A stretch of DNA of 17,710 nucleotides from an uncultured Mogibacterium sp. (GCF_938039775.1 NZ_CALHTQ010000152.1:1-17710); one strand, 5' to 3'; positions 6,885 to 15,874 are shown, numbered from the stretch's first letter. Numbers and translations are program-made. Notes: generated by a model from the sequence alone, not told the origin.

Positions 6885-8402
6885 ATGAATACAAATGAAA
6901 TTATCTCAAGATTAAATTATAAATTGCTAAAGGGCTCCCTCGACCAAGATGTAACTGGCATATGCTTTGACAGCAGAAAAGTTGCATCTGGTGATGTCTT
7001 TGTGTGCATACGTGGAGCAGTATTTGATTCACACAATGCACTTGCACAGATTGATACTGGATGCCCTGCACTCATCATAGTCGATGAGAGCTACGTTCTT
7101 GACCTATCAGATATAAACTCAACTGTAGTTGCTACCCCGGATACGAGACATGCTAAAGCTGTAGTTTCAGCTGCATTCTACGACTATCCAGCAGAGAAGC
7201 TTAAGATGGTTGGCGTTACTGGATCAAAGGGTAAGACAACGGTTGCAACTATGATTACTGCAGCTCTCAGAGAGGCTGGAAAGAAAGCAGCATCAATAGG
7301 CTCAAACGGAGTGAACTTAGGCGATGAAATTCTAGAAGTTGCCAATACCACCCCCGACTCTGATCAGATGCAGAAATTCCTTTCTATCATGGTATCAAAA
7401 GGCATCGAATACGCAGTTCTCGAGTGTTCATCACAAGGTTTGATGCAGCATCGAACAGATATGATTCACTTCGACATCGGAGTATTTCTCAATGTTCAGT
7501 ACGGTGATCACGTTGGAACTGACGAGCACCCTACTTTTGAAAACTATGCTTACTGCAAAAGCCTCCTGCTCCAGCAGTGCGACAAGGGCATCATAAACCT
7601 CGATGATGAACATATCGATTTTATCGTCAAGGACGCCACCTGTGAACTGATTACAATAGGTCATGAGGGAGTACACGAGAAGACGGAAAAACTCGGCACA
7701 ACACCAGACTATATAATTTCAGATCAGCACACTAAGGAGTCTAACGGATTTATCGGCGAAGAATTTAAACTCTCTGGCAAGATTGACGATACTGTATTTG
7801 TCAACATGCCAGGTGAATTCGTTCCGCTAAATGGAGCAGCTACAATAGCTACAATTGATGCCCTGGGGGTGTCTACTGCGGCGGCTAAAGAAGCTCTTTC
7901 TAAGATCCACATCAACGGTAGAGTCGACATGATTTATCGCACTGAAGACCTCAGTGTGTGCATAGATTCCGCTCATACCCGTGAGAGTACAAGAGCTGTT
8001 CTCGAGGCTTTGAGAGCATATAATCCGAAGCGTCTAGTCTGCGTTTTTGGAGCTGGTGGAAACCGAGATATTCAGCGACGTATAGGAATGGGTGAATCTT
8101 CTGGAAAGTATGCGGATTTTTCTATTATCACTACTGAGCACAACAGATTTGAGCCATTTGAAACTATCGTCGAAGGTGTAAAGTCTGGACTAGAGCCGAC
8201 CGGTGGAAAGTATATGGTTATCGAACATAGACCAGAGGCTATACACTATGCGATTACCCAGTCAGAGCCAGGGGACCTGGTTGCTATCATCGGTCTTGGA
8301 GATGATAAATACCAGCATATAAAAGGTGTTAACGTTCCTCAGGATGACGATAAGTGTGCAAGAGAAGCGATTAAGGAGTGGGAAGAAAATCGCAAGAAAT
8401 AG
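6885..8402 (+). CDS. MurE-like Mur ligase (UDP-MurNAc-tripeptide synthetase family), divergent
   Basis: A 505-aa ATP-dependent amide ligase of the Mur family. The N-terminal MurE domain has CFDSRKVASGDVFVCIRG; the central domain has P-loop GVTGSKGKTT (110-119), NTTPDS, ECSSQ, and DHVGTDEHPTFENYAYCK with the lysine likely to be carbamylated (Lys225). The DHxG-EHP-FE-Y pattern recalls Lys-adding MurE of streptococci rather than the diaminopimelate-adding type. In the C-terminal domain, where MurE has DYAHT, DNPR and KGHE, this protein has DSAHT (361-365), EHNR (418-421) and LGDD (471-474). The acceptor amino acid therefore cannot be predicted. I chose ATG 6885 because GGAGG (6876-6880) precedes it; the in-frame ATG at 6867 has no such site. 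It is the first gene of a pair with a PLP enzyme. It may be the organism's MurE or a paralog. Confidence 0.8.
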   Translation: MNTNEIISRLNYKLLKGSLDQDVTGICFDSRKVASGDVFVCIRGAVFDSHNALAQIDTGCPALIIVDESYVLDLSDINSTVVATPDTRHAKAVVSAAFYDYPAEKLKMVGVTGSKGKTTVATMITAALREAGKKAASIGSNGVNLGDEILEVANTTPDSDQMQKFLSIMVSKGIEYAVLECSSQGLMQHRTDMIHFDIGVFLNVQYGDHVGTDEHPTFENYAYCKSLLLQQCDKGIINLDDEHIDFIVKDATCELITIGHEGVHEKTEKLGTTPDYIISDQHTKESNGFIGEEFKLSGKIDDTVFVNMPGEFVPLNGAATIATIDALGVSTAAAKEALSKIHINGRVDMIYRTEDLSVCIDSAHTRESTRAVLEALRAYNPKRLVCVFGAGGNRDIQRRIGMGESSGKYADFSIITTEHNRFEPFETIVEGVKSGLEPTGGKYMVIEHRPEAIHYAITQSEPGDLVAIIGLGDDKYQHIKGVNVPQDDDKCAREAIKEWEENRKK

Positions 8403-8433
8403 CTATTAATGATTTAAAATTTCGAGGCATAAT

Positions 8434-9471
8434 ATGATTAGATTTGAAAATGATTACAGTAGAAGTGCTCACCCAGAGATATTAAAAACTCTAAATGAAG
8501 ATGCCAATAATTCATATGCTGGTTATGGGCTCGACTCATGGTGCGATCTGGCAAGTGATGAGATCCGAAAGGCAATTGAATGCTCTACTGCTGATGTGCA
8601 CTACTTGGTAGGCGGAACTCAGACTAATATGACGATTATAGATATTGCTCTAAGGAGCTTTGAAGGTGTCATATCAGCGGATACGGGTCATGTAAATGTT
8701 CATGAAACAGGCGCTATTGAGTTCACCCGACACAAAGTTATCGCCCTTCCATCAAAAGATGGCAAAATAACAGCTGATCAAGTTAAAGAGCAAGGTGTAC
8801 TTAAGGCAAATAATCCAACGCCAGGTCACGTGGTAGAGCCCAAGATGGTATATATCTCACAGCCTACAGAGTTCGGAACACTCTATAGCAAGTCGGAACT
8901 CGAGGAACTTCGCGCTGCTTGTACTGAGTTCGGATTCTACTTATTCTTGGATGGAGCGAGATTAAGCTATGCCTTAGCCTCACCTTATAGCGATGTAGAC
9001 CTTAAATGCCTTGCAAGTAACTGTGATGTTTTTTATATAGGCGGAACTAAGTGCGGTGCACTTTTTGGAGAAGCAGTTGTAATACTTAACGATGAGCTAA
9101 AGCCTCACTTCTTTAGCTATCAGAAGCAACACGGTGCACTACTTGCAAAAGGTTGGCTTCTTGGACTTCAGTTCTATACTCTGTTCAAGAATAATCTCTA
9201 CACAGAAATTGCTAAACCAGCTGTAAAAATGGCGCTAGATATCAAAGCTACTATGCTTTCAAAAGGCATTAGGCTTGCCGTAGACAGTCCGACTAACCAA
9301 CAGTTCTTCATCATGACACTTGAGCAGATTAAAGCGCTTAGCGACAAATATATGCTGTCTGAGATTGAAACTGTGGATGAATCTCATAAGTGTATGAGAC
9401 TGTGTACTGCTTGGTATACTGACCAGAAAGATGTGGAAGCGTTCACTGAGGCGGTTATTACTTTATTATAG
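8434..9471 (+). CDS. Low-specificity L-threonine aldolase family PLP enzyme
   Basis: A 345-aa cytoplasmic fold-type I PLP enzyme. Threonine aldolases split L-threonine or L-allo-threonine into glycine and acetaldehyde; the same superfamily (beta-eliminating lyases) includes other amino-acid lyases. Visible features are the N-terminal FENDYSRSAHPEIL, the cofactor-binding GGTQTN (60-65), HVNVHETGA (86-94), the cofactor aspartate in LDGARL (Asp173) and the Schiff-base lysine in YIGGTKCGA (Lys206). Length is typical. A GAGG site lies 6 bases before the ATG. It begins 31 bases after the Mur ligase stop with no terminator between, so the two are probably one transcript. In the wider context glycine from threonine could feed one-carbon metabolism, but glyA and the folate genes belong to a separate operon. 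The exact substrate is inferred. Confidence 0.88.
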   Translation: MIRFENDYSRSAHPEILKTLNEDANNSYAGYGLDSWCDLASDEIRKAIECSTADVHYLVGGTQTNMTIIDIALRSFEGVISADTGHVNVHETGAIEFTRHKVIALPSKDGKITADQVKEQGVLKANNPTPGHVVEPKMVYISQPTEFGTLYSKSELEELRAACTEFGFYLFLDGARLSYALASPYSDVDLKCLASNCDVFYIGGTKCGALFGEAVVILNDELKPHFFSYQKQHGALLAKGWLLGLQFYTLFKNNLYTEIAKPAVKMALDIKATMLSKGIRLAVDSPTNQQFFIMTLEQIKALSDKYMLSEIETVDESHKCMRLCTAWYTDQKDVEAFTEAVITLL

Positions 9472-9493
9472 GTTTAATGGTTATTTGAGATGA

Positions 9494-9524
9494 AAACAGT
9501 GGTTGGCTATGACAACCACTGTTT
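9494..9524 (+). terminator. Strong hairpin between convergent genes, probably bidirectional
   Basis: A perfect 12-bp stem, AAACAGTGGTTG (9494-9505) against CAACCACTGTTT (9513-9524), with a 7-nt loop. It starts 22 bases after the threonine aldolase stop. The downstream plus-strand tail (ATATTTGTGT) is only moderately T-rich, but the stem itself ends in TTT on either strand. It could also end the convergent small membrane gene on the minus strand. Confidence 0.7.
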
Positions 9525-9577
9525 ATATTTGTGTCGTTATAATCGATAAATGGTTTACCTAGAAGAATTGATATAAC

Positions 9578-9883
9578 TTAGCTGCTCATCCTTGCAGCAC
9601 AAATCAATTGCATCACAAATATGATTAGGATTAGCACGATAATACCTTCTATTAACAGCAGCCTTTTAATCAACGTTTTGCTTTTCGGTTTGATTGCCAT
9701 GAACACTAGTATTAATGGCAAGACACATATTGATATACCATACGTTATCTCAACATAACCAGGTATAATAATATTCGGATACATGTCTCTAAAGTATCCG
9801 GATCCATATCCTAGCATCAAAAGTCCAATCCATAATAGCAATACTGCATAGCTTGTCTTTTCCTTCTTTGCTTTATATTTCAT
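9578..9883 (-). CDS. Small hypothetical membrane protein, three TM segments
   Basis: A 101-aa protein I do not recognise. It has a lysine-rich N-terminus (MKYKAKKEK), then three hydrophobic segments: TM1 about residues 11-31, TM2 about 43-63 and TM3 about 75-97, joined by short loops, the second of which is basic (KPKSKTLIKR). Lysine-rich ends suggest the N-terminus is inside. It has no motif pointing to transport or enzymatic activity. I chose the ATG at 9883 because GGAGG (9890-9894) lies 6 bases upstream; an in-frame ATG at 9901 sits before that site. It faces the threonine aldolase gene and stands alone. It has a plausible ribosome binding site and protein-like composition, so I think it is real. 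Confidence 0.65.
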   Translation of the reverse strand: MKYKAKKEKTSYAVLLLWIGLLMLGYGSGYFRDMYPNIIIPGYVEITYGISICVLPLILVFMAIKPKSKTLIKRLLLIEGIIVLILIIFVMQLICAARMSS

Positions 9884-9944
9884 CTCTTTCCTCCAGTCCA
9901 TGACTTATTAACACCTTATAAACATCTCATTTTTAAATTGTTTA

Positions 9945-9989
9945 ATTACAAAACAACCTGACTAAATCTAAAATCGATAGTCAGGTTGT
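9945..9989 (-). terminator. Intrinsic terminator of the P-loop ATPase gene
   Basis: A perfect 12-bp stem, ACAACCTGACTA (9953-9964) with TAGTCAGGTTGT (9978-9989), and a 13-nt loop. On the minus strand it is followed by TTTTGTAATT. It lies about 20 bases after the stop codon of the ATPase gene. Confidence 0.8.
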
Positions 9990-10009
9990 ATTATAAGTCC
10001 ATATTAAAA

Positions 10010-10432
10010 TTAGTTAAGAACCTCTACTCCATCGAAGTTAACTCCGATCATCTCTTCGAGCTCAGCACTGATGCTGATTACGAAATCGATGCCGTAATCC
10101 TTCGAGATATCCTTAACCTTCGAAAGGAAGCTTGGAAGAATATCTAGAGAGAAATCAGCATGTCTCATGATACCATCCAAGAAGATTGTCTGAATGTCAT
10201 TATCTGAGCTGATAATACCGAATAGGAATCCGATATACTCATCCTCGTTAGTTATATGAACAAAATCTTCCATGCAGATTACACGAATCTTGTAGTCTAG
10301 ATCATAGATAAGTCTGGAATTCTTGTTAATAAATACGGTGCTGCCCTTGGTCTCTTCGACGCTTGCATTAGCCAGCTCGATCATTTTCTTGGTCTTACCC
10401 TTACCTTTGTGTCCTACCAATAATTTAACCAT
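10010..10432 (-). CDS. Small P-loop ATPase of the clostridial 'PilT-like' orphan family
   Basis: A 140-aa soluble protein with Walker A GHKGKGKT (7-14) directly at the N-terminus and a Walker B-like TIFLDG (82-87). The start (MVKLLVGHKGKGKTKKMIEL) is like a short single-domain ATP-binding protein common in Clostridia, sometimes labelled twitching motility protein PilT; I recall this family but know no proven function, and nothing here links it to pili. I chose ATG 10432 because GGAGG (10441-10445) lies 8 bases upstream and a near-consensus promoter ends at 10463; a longer in-frame reading back to 10534 would translate through that promoter. It stands downstream of glyA on the same strand but has its own promoter and terminator. 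Confidence 0.8.
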   Translation of the reverse strand: MVKLLVGHKGKGKTKKMIELANASVEETKGSTVFINKNSRLIYDLDYKIRVICMEDFVHITNEDEYIGFLFGIISSDNDIQTIFLDGIMRHADFSLDILPSFLSKVKDISKDYGIDFVISISAELEEMIGVNFDGVEVLN

Positions 10433-10462
10433 GGAATCGTCCTCCTTTATTTTCTTTTTTTG

Positions 10463-10491
10463 ATTATACAATACCCGAATTTGTATATCAA
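10463..10491 (-). promoter_or_regulatory. Promoter of the P-loop ATPase gene
   Basis: On the minus strand TTGATA (10491-10486), a 17-base spacer ending in TTG, and a perfect TATAAT (10468-10463). The start near 10456 would give a leader of about 24 bases that includes the ribosome binding site. It is one of the best promoter matches in the window. Confidence 0.75.
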
Positions 10492-10504
10492 CAAATCCGG
10501 GTAT
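10471..10504. repeat. Inverted repeat covering the -35 and spacer of the ATPase promoter
   Basis: ATACCCGAATTTGT (10471-10484) and ACAAATCCGGGTAT (10491-10504) are 14-base arms with one mismatch and a 6-base centre. The repeat covers the -35 box and most of the spacer of the ATPase promoter, the classic place for a repressor operator. It is also the only hairpin after glyA, but no T-run follows it on the minus strand, so a terminator role for glyA is less likely. Confidence 0.5.
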
Positions 10505-10534
10505 CGAATTTACGCAGTAATCTAAGAAAAGCAA

Positions 10535-11803
10535 TTATTTTGCTTCTGCAGCCTTCTCAGCGTCAAGCTTCTTAACAACCTCATCGATTCTGTGTGCAAC
10601 CTCGATAAAGTCAGATTCAACGAAGCCTCTTGTTGTCATTGGAGCGGTTCCAACTCTAACTCCACTTGTCTGCATTGGTGAACGCTTCTCGTTAGGAACG
10701 CAGTTCTTGTTGAGAGTGATTCCAGCTTCGTCGCACGCATTCTGAAGATCCTTACCGGAGAATTCCTTATCCGAAAGATCAATTAGGAATACGTGGTTAT
10801 CAGTTCCGCCTGTAACGATGTTATAACCAAGTTTGAGTATTTCGTCAGCAAATGCTGCGCAGTTCTTTACAACCTGTGCTGCATATTCCTTGAACTCAGG
10901 TCTTAGTGCTTCCTCAGCGCAAACAGCTTTACCAGCGATGATGTGCTCGAGCGGACCACCTTGTGCAAATGGGAATACTGCACTGTCAATCTTTTTAGCG
11001 AACTCTTCCTTGCAGAAGATCATTCCACCTCTAGGTCCTCTAAGTGTCTTGTGAGTTGTTGTTGTAATGATGTCAGCATATCCAAATGGGGATGGATGTG
11101 CTCCACCAGCAACTAGACCAGCGATATGTGCCATGTCTACCATAAATAGAGCTCCAACGCTCTGTGCGATCTCAGCAAACTTCTCAAAGTCGATAATTCT
11201 AGAGTAAGCACTAGCACCAGTGAGAATCATCTTAGGCTTAAGTTCCTTAGCCTTCTTCTCAAGGTCTGCCATATCGATAAATCCATTATCATCTACATTG
11301 TAGAAGTGAACATCGAAGAACTTACCACTGAAGTTAACCGATGAACCGTGAGTTAGGTGTCCACCGTTGTCTAGGTTTAGTGAAAGGATAGTATCACCTG
11401 GCTCTAGCACTGCGTTGTAAGCAGCAAAGTTAGCCTGTGAACCACTGTGTGGCTGCACGTTTACATGATAATCTGTGTTGAATACTTCTCTCCACTTATC
11501 GCAGCAGTACTCTTCGAGTTCATCAACGTATCTTGTTCCGCCGTAATATCTTCCCTTGTTTCCAGAGTGTCTAGCAACTGGCTTTCCAGGATATCCCTCC
11601 GCATACTTCCATGATAAGCAGCTTCCACAAGCAGCAAGAACTGCCTCTGAACAGTAGTTCTCGGATGCGATTAGCTCCACATTGTTCTTCTGTCTGTTGT
11701 ACTCCTTCTCAATTAGAGCAGCAACTGTAGGAGAAGTCTTTGCAATTTCAGCGATATTCTCTAGATTATATCTGCTGTCATCGTAGCCATTTCTGTCAAA
11801 CAT
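10535..11803 (-). CDS. glyA: Serine hydroxymethyltransferase
   Basis: A 422-aa cytoplasmic PLP enzyme converting serine and tetrahydrofolate to glycine and 5,10-methylene-tetrahydrofolate. Signatures in order: [12 protein letters not shown] (41-52), KYAEGYPGK (66-74), QPHSGSQAN (117-125), [11 protein letters not shown] (222-232) and the PLP lysine in [14 protein letters not shown] (Lys252). The loop between GYPGK and RYYGG holds about ten extra residues ([10 protein letters not shown]) compared with the usual GYPGKRYYGG. The C-terminus ends in a lysine/alanine-rich tail. Its ATG overlaps the last codons of folC by 8 bases, so it is probably translated by coupling; upstream purine runs (AAAGGA, GGGA) may also help. 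It is last in the folD operon, and its product feeds FolD directly. Confidence 0.96.
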   Translation of the reverse strand: MFDRNGYDDSRYNLENIAEIAKTSPTVAALIEKEYNRQKNNVELIASENYCSEAVLAACGSCLSWKYAEGYPGKPVARHSGNKGRYYGGTRYVDELEEYCCDKWREVFNTDYHVNVQPHSGSQANFAAYNAVLEPGDTILSLNLDNGGHLTHGSSVNFSGKFFDVHFYNVDDNGFIDMADLEKKAKELKPKMILTGASAYSRIIDFEKFAEIAQSVGALFMVDMAHIAGLVAGGAHPSPFGYADIITTTTHKTLRGPRGGMIFCKEEFAKKIDSAVFPFAQGGPLEHIIAGKAVCAEEALRPEFKEYAAQVVKNCAAFADEILKLGYNIVTGGTDNHVFLIDLSDKEFSGKDLQNACDEAGITLNKNCVPNEKRSPMQTSGVRVGTAPMTTRGFVESDFIEVAHRIDEVVKKLDAEKAAEAK

Positions 11804-13169
11804 TAATTTTCCCGTCCTTTCGATTGAAAAAAATTCTTATATCTCCAATAAGATATATGGATCCTAAAAAGAGCAGTACGTCTGCACCAGACGCTAATGC
11901 CCTATCAAAGGCTGTTTCTTCATCGCTGATAGCTGTCACAGCGATGTTCTCGTCCTCGAGTAGATTCTTAAGCTCTTCTGCCTGAAGCGCTCTCGGACTT
12001 ACTGGTTCTGTTGCAATCACTTCATTGCATCCAGCTTTAGTAAGTCCCGACTTAAGTATATCTGTCATTGTCTGATACTCTTTATCGGCAAAGCACCCGA
12101 AGATTGTTATTATTCTCTTGTCCTTAAAGATAGTCTCTCTTAATTCGTTAAGAGTTACCATAGCAGCTGTTAGACCTTGAGGATTATGTGAACCGTCTAT
12201 AACCACATATGGATTGTTCCCAAGTATCTCGAAACGCCCCATATTTCTCGCATTGGCAAGTCCTTGTCTGATTTCTGATTCACTAATTTCTATCAAACCG
12301 CGGTCTTTCATACTCCTCACTGCTAGTAGTGAAGTTATTGCATTTCTGACCTGGTGTTCACCTATGAGTCCAATCCTGATATCAGTCATCTTTACCTCAT
12401 TAGCACAGTCGCTAAATTCAAAATTAAAGCTCATAAGTTCAGAATAATCATTTATCTTGTATTTAGCAAGAGATGCATCGATAAATTCTGCATTCTTTTC
12501 CTTAGCAGCATCAGATATGACACTTTTGACCTCTTGTTCAGGTGACTCCGACACAACTGGAATGCCATCTTTGATGATGCCTGCCTTCGCCTCTGCAATC
12601 TTAGATAGCGTATCACCGAGCATATCGACATGGTCAAAGCCTATCTGTGTAATCACCGATACGAGAGGGTTAGAAATGACATTTGTCATATCTATCTTGC
12701 CGCCAATCCCCGTCTCGAGAATCACGATATCAGGTGCTTGCTCCTTAAAATACAGCAACGCCGTAGATGTCAGTATCTCGAACTCCGAGAAGTATCCGAA
12801 GCCTTCATCGTTGACCTGATTAGCAAAGGACATAACATGTGTAGCTATTCTGCAGAAATCATCATCGCTGATATAATTCTTATCAACATCGAATCGTTCG
12901 TTATATTCCATCACGTGTGGCGAAGTAAACACTCCCACAGAGTAGCCAGCAGCTCTAAGCATGGATGCTGTAAACTGACACACTGAACCTTTACCATTTG
13001 TACCTGCCACATGGACGAACTTCATATTCTGTTCGGGATTACCAAGCAGTTCTAGAAGCCTTATCATCCTCTTAAGACCAATCGGTCCTTTCTTGGCAGT
13101 CATATTCCAAATGCGCTGGATAACCGCTTCACTTGCCTTATTTGTCACTTGATGCACCCATGGACTCAA
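11796..13169 (-). CDS. folC: Folylpolyglutamate synthase / dihydrofolate synthase
   Basis: A Mur-ligase-related ATP enzyme of up to 457 aa that adds glutamate to folates (and, in many bacteria, to dihydropteroate), holding them in the cell. Motifs: P-loop AGTNGKGSV (55-63), FTSPHV (81-86), [13 protein letters not shown] (151-163), the likely carbamylated lysine in EAKAGIIK (193-200), and [10 protein letters not shown] (323-332). The longest reading starts at a TTG (13169); a GTG at 13148 is an equal candidate, and neither has a clear ribosome binding site. In either case the start lies inside the 3' end of valS (overlap 32 or 11 bases), pointing to translational coupling. The 3' end overlaps glyA by 8 bases. 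Whether it has dihydrofolate synthase activity cannot be told from sequence. Confidence 0.93.
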   Translation of the reverse strand: MSPWVHQVTNKASEAVIQRIWNMTAKKGPIGLKRMIRLLELLGNPEQNMKFVHVAGTNGKGSVCQFTASMLRAAGYSVGVFTSPHVMEYNERFDVDKNYISDDDFCRIATHVMSFANQVNDEGFGYFSEFEILTSTALLYFKEQAPDIVILETGIGGKIDMTNVISNPLVSVITQIGFDHVDMLGDTLSKIAEAKAGIIKDGIPVVSESPEQEVKSVISDAAKEKNAEFIDASLAKYKINDYSELMSFNFEFSDCANEVKMTDIRIGLIGEHQVRNAITSLLAVRSMKDRGLIEISESEIRQGLANARNMGRFEILGNNPYVVIDGSHNPQGLTAAMVTLNELRETIFKDKRIITIFGCFADKEYQTMTDILKSGLTKAGCNEVIATEPVSPRALQAEELKNLLEDENIAVTAISDEETAFDRALASGADVLLFLGSIYLIGDIRIFFNRKDGKINV

Positions 13170-15825
13170 GTCTCTTGATTACTGTTTCCAGCATCTCGCG
13201 GTACTTTTCACCTTTCTGCTTCTCCTCTTCAACAACGGAAGCAGGAGCCTTTGCGACGAATCCCTGATTAGAGAGTTTATTTTCTACACGAGCAACCTCT
13301 CCCTCAAGTCTCTTCTTTTCTTTCTCAAGTCTTTCACGCTCTGCCTCAAAGTCAACTAGGTCAGCTAGAGGAATCAGAAGCTCTCCGCCAGAGAATACTG
13401 CTGAAACAACACCGTCAGGAGTCTCGCTATCAGTGCCTTCAATTTCTATTTCAACAACATTGGCAATTTTCTGAATGTGAGCAGAAATTGCTTCGATTGT
13501 AGCCTTAAGTGTATCTGTCTTTACGATCAGATTTAACTTACGACTAGGTGCAGCATCTACTTCTGTTCTAGCATTTCTAATAGCCTTGATGATTTCTTTG
13601 GCAGTCTCAATTCTTGCGACAGATTCATCAAACGACTTAGCTTCATCATAAGTTGGCCATGATGCTGTGATGAGTAGATTATCCTTGCTCTCGTCAGCAC
13701 CAGTTTCTGCTGGTAGATATCCCCAGATTTCCTCTGTTATAAACGGCATGAATGGGTGAAGTAGTTTGAGAAGATCCTTGAGAACGCTCTGAAGAACAAA
13801 TCTAGCAGTCGCCTTATCTTCCTCGTCATCACTCCATAATCTCGCTTTAATCAGCTCGATATACCAATCACAGTATTCATCCCAGATAAGCTCATAAACC
13901 TTCTGACCTGCAAGTCCTAGTTCAAACTTGTCGAGCGAATTTGTAATATCTGCTGCAGCTTCATTTACAAGAGAAATAATCCACGTATCCTCGTCTCTAA
14001 GTGCTGCAGTCTCTGCTGTGGCCATAGGTAATAGATTTCCGTCATCATCCTGAAGATTCATGATTGTAAATCTCGATGCATTCCAAAGCTTGTTAGCAAA
14101 GTTACGCGATGACTCTAGTCTATCCCAGATAAATCTCGTATCGTTACCAGGTGTAATACCTGTGATTAGCATGAACCTGAGAGCGTCCGCTCCAACCTTA
14201 TCGATAACCTCAAGAGGATCGATTCCGTTGCCGAGGGACTTACTCATCTTTCTGCCCTGTTCATCTCTTACGAGTCCGTGTAGGAATACGTATTCAAAAG
14301 GAGGTTCTTCCATCACCTCGCACGCTGAGAATACCATTCTGATAACCCAAAAGAACAAGATGTCATAACCAGTTACTAGAACTGACGTTGGGTAGAAGTA
14401 GTTCAGTTCAGGTGTCTTCTCAGGCCATCCTAGTGTAGAGAAAGGCCATAGACCGGAGCTGAACCATGTATCAAGTACATCCTCATCCTGGTGGAAGTGA
14501 GTGCATCCACACTTAGGACAAGAGCTTGGCATCTCATGACTAACAACAATCTCACCGCATTCGTCACAATAGTATGCTGGGATTCTATGTCCCCACCATA
14601 GCTGTCTAGAAATGCACCAGTCGTGAATGTCATTTAGCCAGTTTAGATATATCTTCTCAAATCTCTCTGGAACGTGCTTTAGTTCACCTGACTTTGCAAC
14701 TTCAATGGCAGGCTTTGCGAGCTCTTCCATCTTAACGAACCACTGATCAGATATCTTTGGTTCGATTGCATTATGGCATCTGTAGCACTTTCCTACAGGA
14801 ATTGTGAGGTCCTCAATCTTAACGAGGAATCCTGCCTCTTCAAGGTCGTGTACCCACGCCTTACGACACTCATATCTGTTCATTCCTGCATATTTACCCG
14901 CAAGCTCGTTCATAGTCGCATCGTCGTTCATACAGGACATGATTTCGAGATCGTGTCTCTGACCAACTAGGAAGTCGTTTGCATCGTGTGCAGGTGTAAT
15001 TTTTACAGCACCAGTTCCCTTCTCTGGATCTGGATATTCGTCAGCAATTACAGGAATTTCTCTGTTTAAAATAGGTAAAATTACAGTCTTGCCAATTAAA
15101 TTCGTATATCTCTCATCCTCAGGGCTTACAGCGATTGCAACATCTCCGAACATAGTTTCAGGTCTCGAGGTCGCAACTGTTATGCCTTCACCACCATCCT
15201 TTCCTGGATAACGGAAGTACCAGTACTTACCCTGCTCGTCTTCGTGCTCAACCTCGGCATCAGATAGAGTGGTCATACAGTCTGGACACCAGTTAACAAG
15301 TCTATTTCCCTTGTAAATCATGTCCTTCTCATACAGTCTGATAAACAGCTCTGTAACAGCCTTATTGCATCCCTCGTCCATGGTAAAACGTTCTCTACGC
15401 CAATCGCAAGAATCTCCGAGCTTACGACACTGCTTCGTAATTCTGCCACCATACTCTTCTTTCCATTTCCAAGCGCGCTCTAGAAATGCTTCTCTACCGA
15501 TATCCTTCTTATCCTTGCCGGTCTCTTCACGAAGTGCATTGTTTACCTTCACTTCAGTCGCAATACTTGCGTGATCGCTTCCTGGAAGCCATAGCGCACT
15601 ATAACCCTGCATTCTTTTCCATCTGATAAGAATGTCCTGCAGTGTCTGGTCAAGCGCATGGCCCATATGAAGTTGACCTGTGATGTTTGGAGGCGGCATA
15701 ACTATACAGTATGGCTTCTTGTCCTTGTCAACCTCTGCATTAAAGGAACCACGCTCCTCCCACATCTCATATATACGATCTTCAAAAATTTTCGGATCGT
15801 ATGTTTTAGCAAGATTTTTACCCAT
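13138..15825 (-). CDS. valS: Valyl-tRNA synthetase
   Basis: An 895-aa class I aminoacyl-tRNA synthetase that joins valine to tRNA-Val. It shows the HIGH-type site HMGH (53-56) after PPPNITGQL, the editing-domain motifs VATSRPETMFGD (217-228) and GTGAVKITPAHDANDF (270-285), ISRQLWWGHRIPAYYC (405-420), and KMSKS (526-530). Two zinc-ribbon-like cysteine sets are seen: WCPDC (179-183) with CYRC (347-350), and CDEC (420-423) with CPKC (436-439). The C-terminal arm, about 825-890, is a charged coiled coil typical of ValS. Length is normal. AGGAGT lies 5 bases before the ATG. It follows the small alarmone synthetase by 94 bases and overlaps folC at its 3' end. I see no T-box leader, which often controls valS in Firmicutes. 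Confidence 0.97.
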   Translation of the reverse strand: MGKNLAKTYDPKIFEDRIYEMWEERGSFNAEVDKDKKPYCIVMPPPNITGQLHMGHALDQTLQDILIRWKRMQGYSALWLPGSDHASIATEVKVNNALREETGKDKKDIGREAFLERAWKWKEEYGGRITKQCRKLGDSCDWRRERFTMDEGCNKAVTELFIRLYEKDMIYKGNRLVNWCPDCMTTLSDAEVEHEDEQGKYWYFRYPGKDGGEGITVATSRPETMFGDVAIAVSPEDERYTNLIGKTVILPILNREIPVIADEYPDPEKGTGAVKITPAHDANDFLVGQRHDLEIMSCMNDDATMNELAGKYAGMNRYECRKAWVHDLEEAGFLVKIEDLTIPVGKCYRCHNAIEPKISDQWFVKMEELAKPAIEVAKSGELKHVPERFEKIYLNWLNDIHDWCISRQLWWGHRIPAYYCDECGEIVVSHEMPSSCPKCGCTHFHQDEDVLDTWFSSGLWPFSTLGWPEKTPELNYFYPTSVLVTGYDILFFWVIRMVFSACEVMEEPPFEYVFLHGLVRDEQGRKMSKSLGNGIDPLEVIDKVGADALRFMLITGITPGNDTRFIWDRLESSRNFANKLWNASRFTIMNLQDDDGNLLPMATAETAALRDEDTWIISLVNEAAADITNSLDKFELGLAGQKVYELIWDEYCDWYIELIKARLWSDDEEDKATARFVLQSVLKDLLKLLHPFMPFITEEIWGYLPAETGADESKDNLLITASWPTYDEAKSFDESVARIETAKEIIKAIRNARTEVDAAPSRKLNLIVKTDTLKATIEAISAHIQKIANVVEIEIEGTDSETPDGVVSAVFSGGELLIPLADLVDFEAERERLEKEKKRLEGEVARVENKLSNQGFVAKAPASVVEEEKQKGEKYREMLETVIKRLESMGASSDK

Positions 15826-15874
15826 TTTTTACTCCTAAATTCCTGTATTTTATCTATACTCCATAGCTATTAGT

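Noticed and set aside
9953..9989. Hairpin at 9953-9989 as an attachment site or riboswitch.
   Set aside because: A simple 12-bp stem with a T-rich tail right after a stop codon is fully explained as a terminator.
10433..10534. A 34-residue N-terminal extension of the P-loop ATPase in the same frame.
   Set aside because: It would be translated from within a near-consensus promoter and inverted repeat, and the ATG at 10432 has GGAGG 8 bases upstream directly before the conserved Walker A start.
12214..12986. Several open frames on the plus strand opposite folC, and similar ones opposite valS, folD and the PEPCK-fold gene.
   Set aside because: They are antisense shadows of strongly conserved genes, with no ribosome binding sites or recognisable protein motifs.
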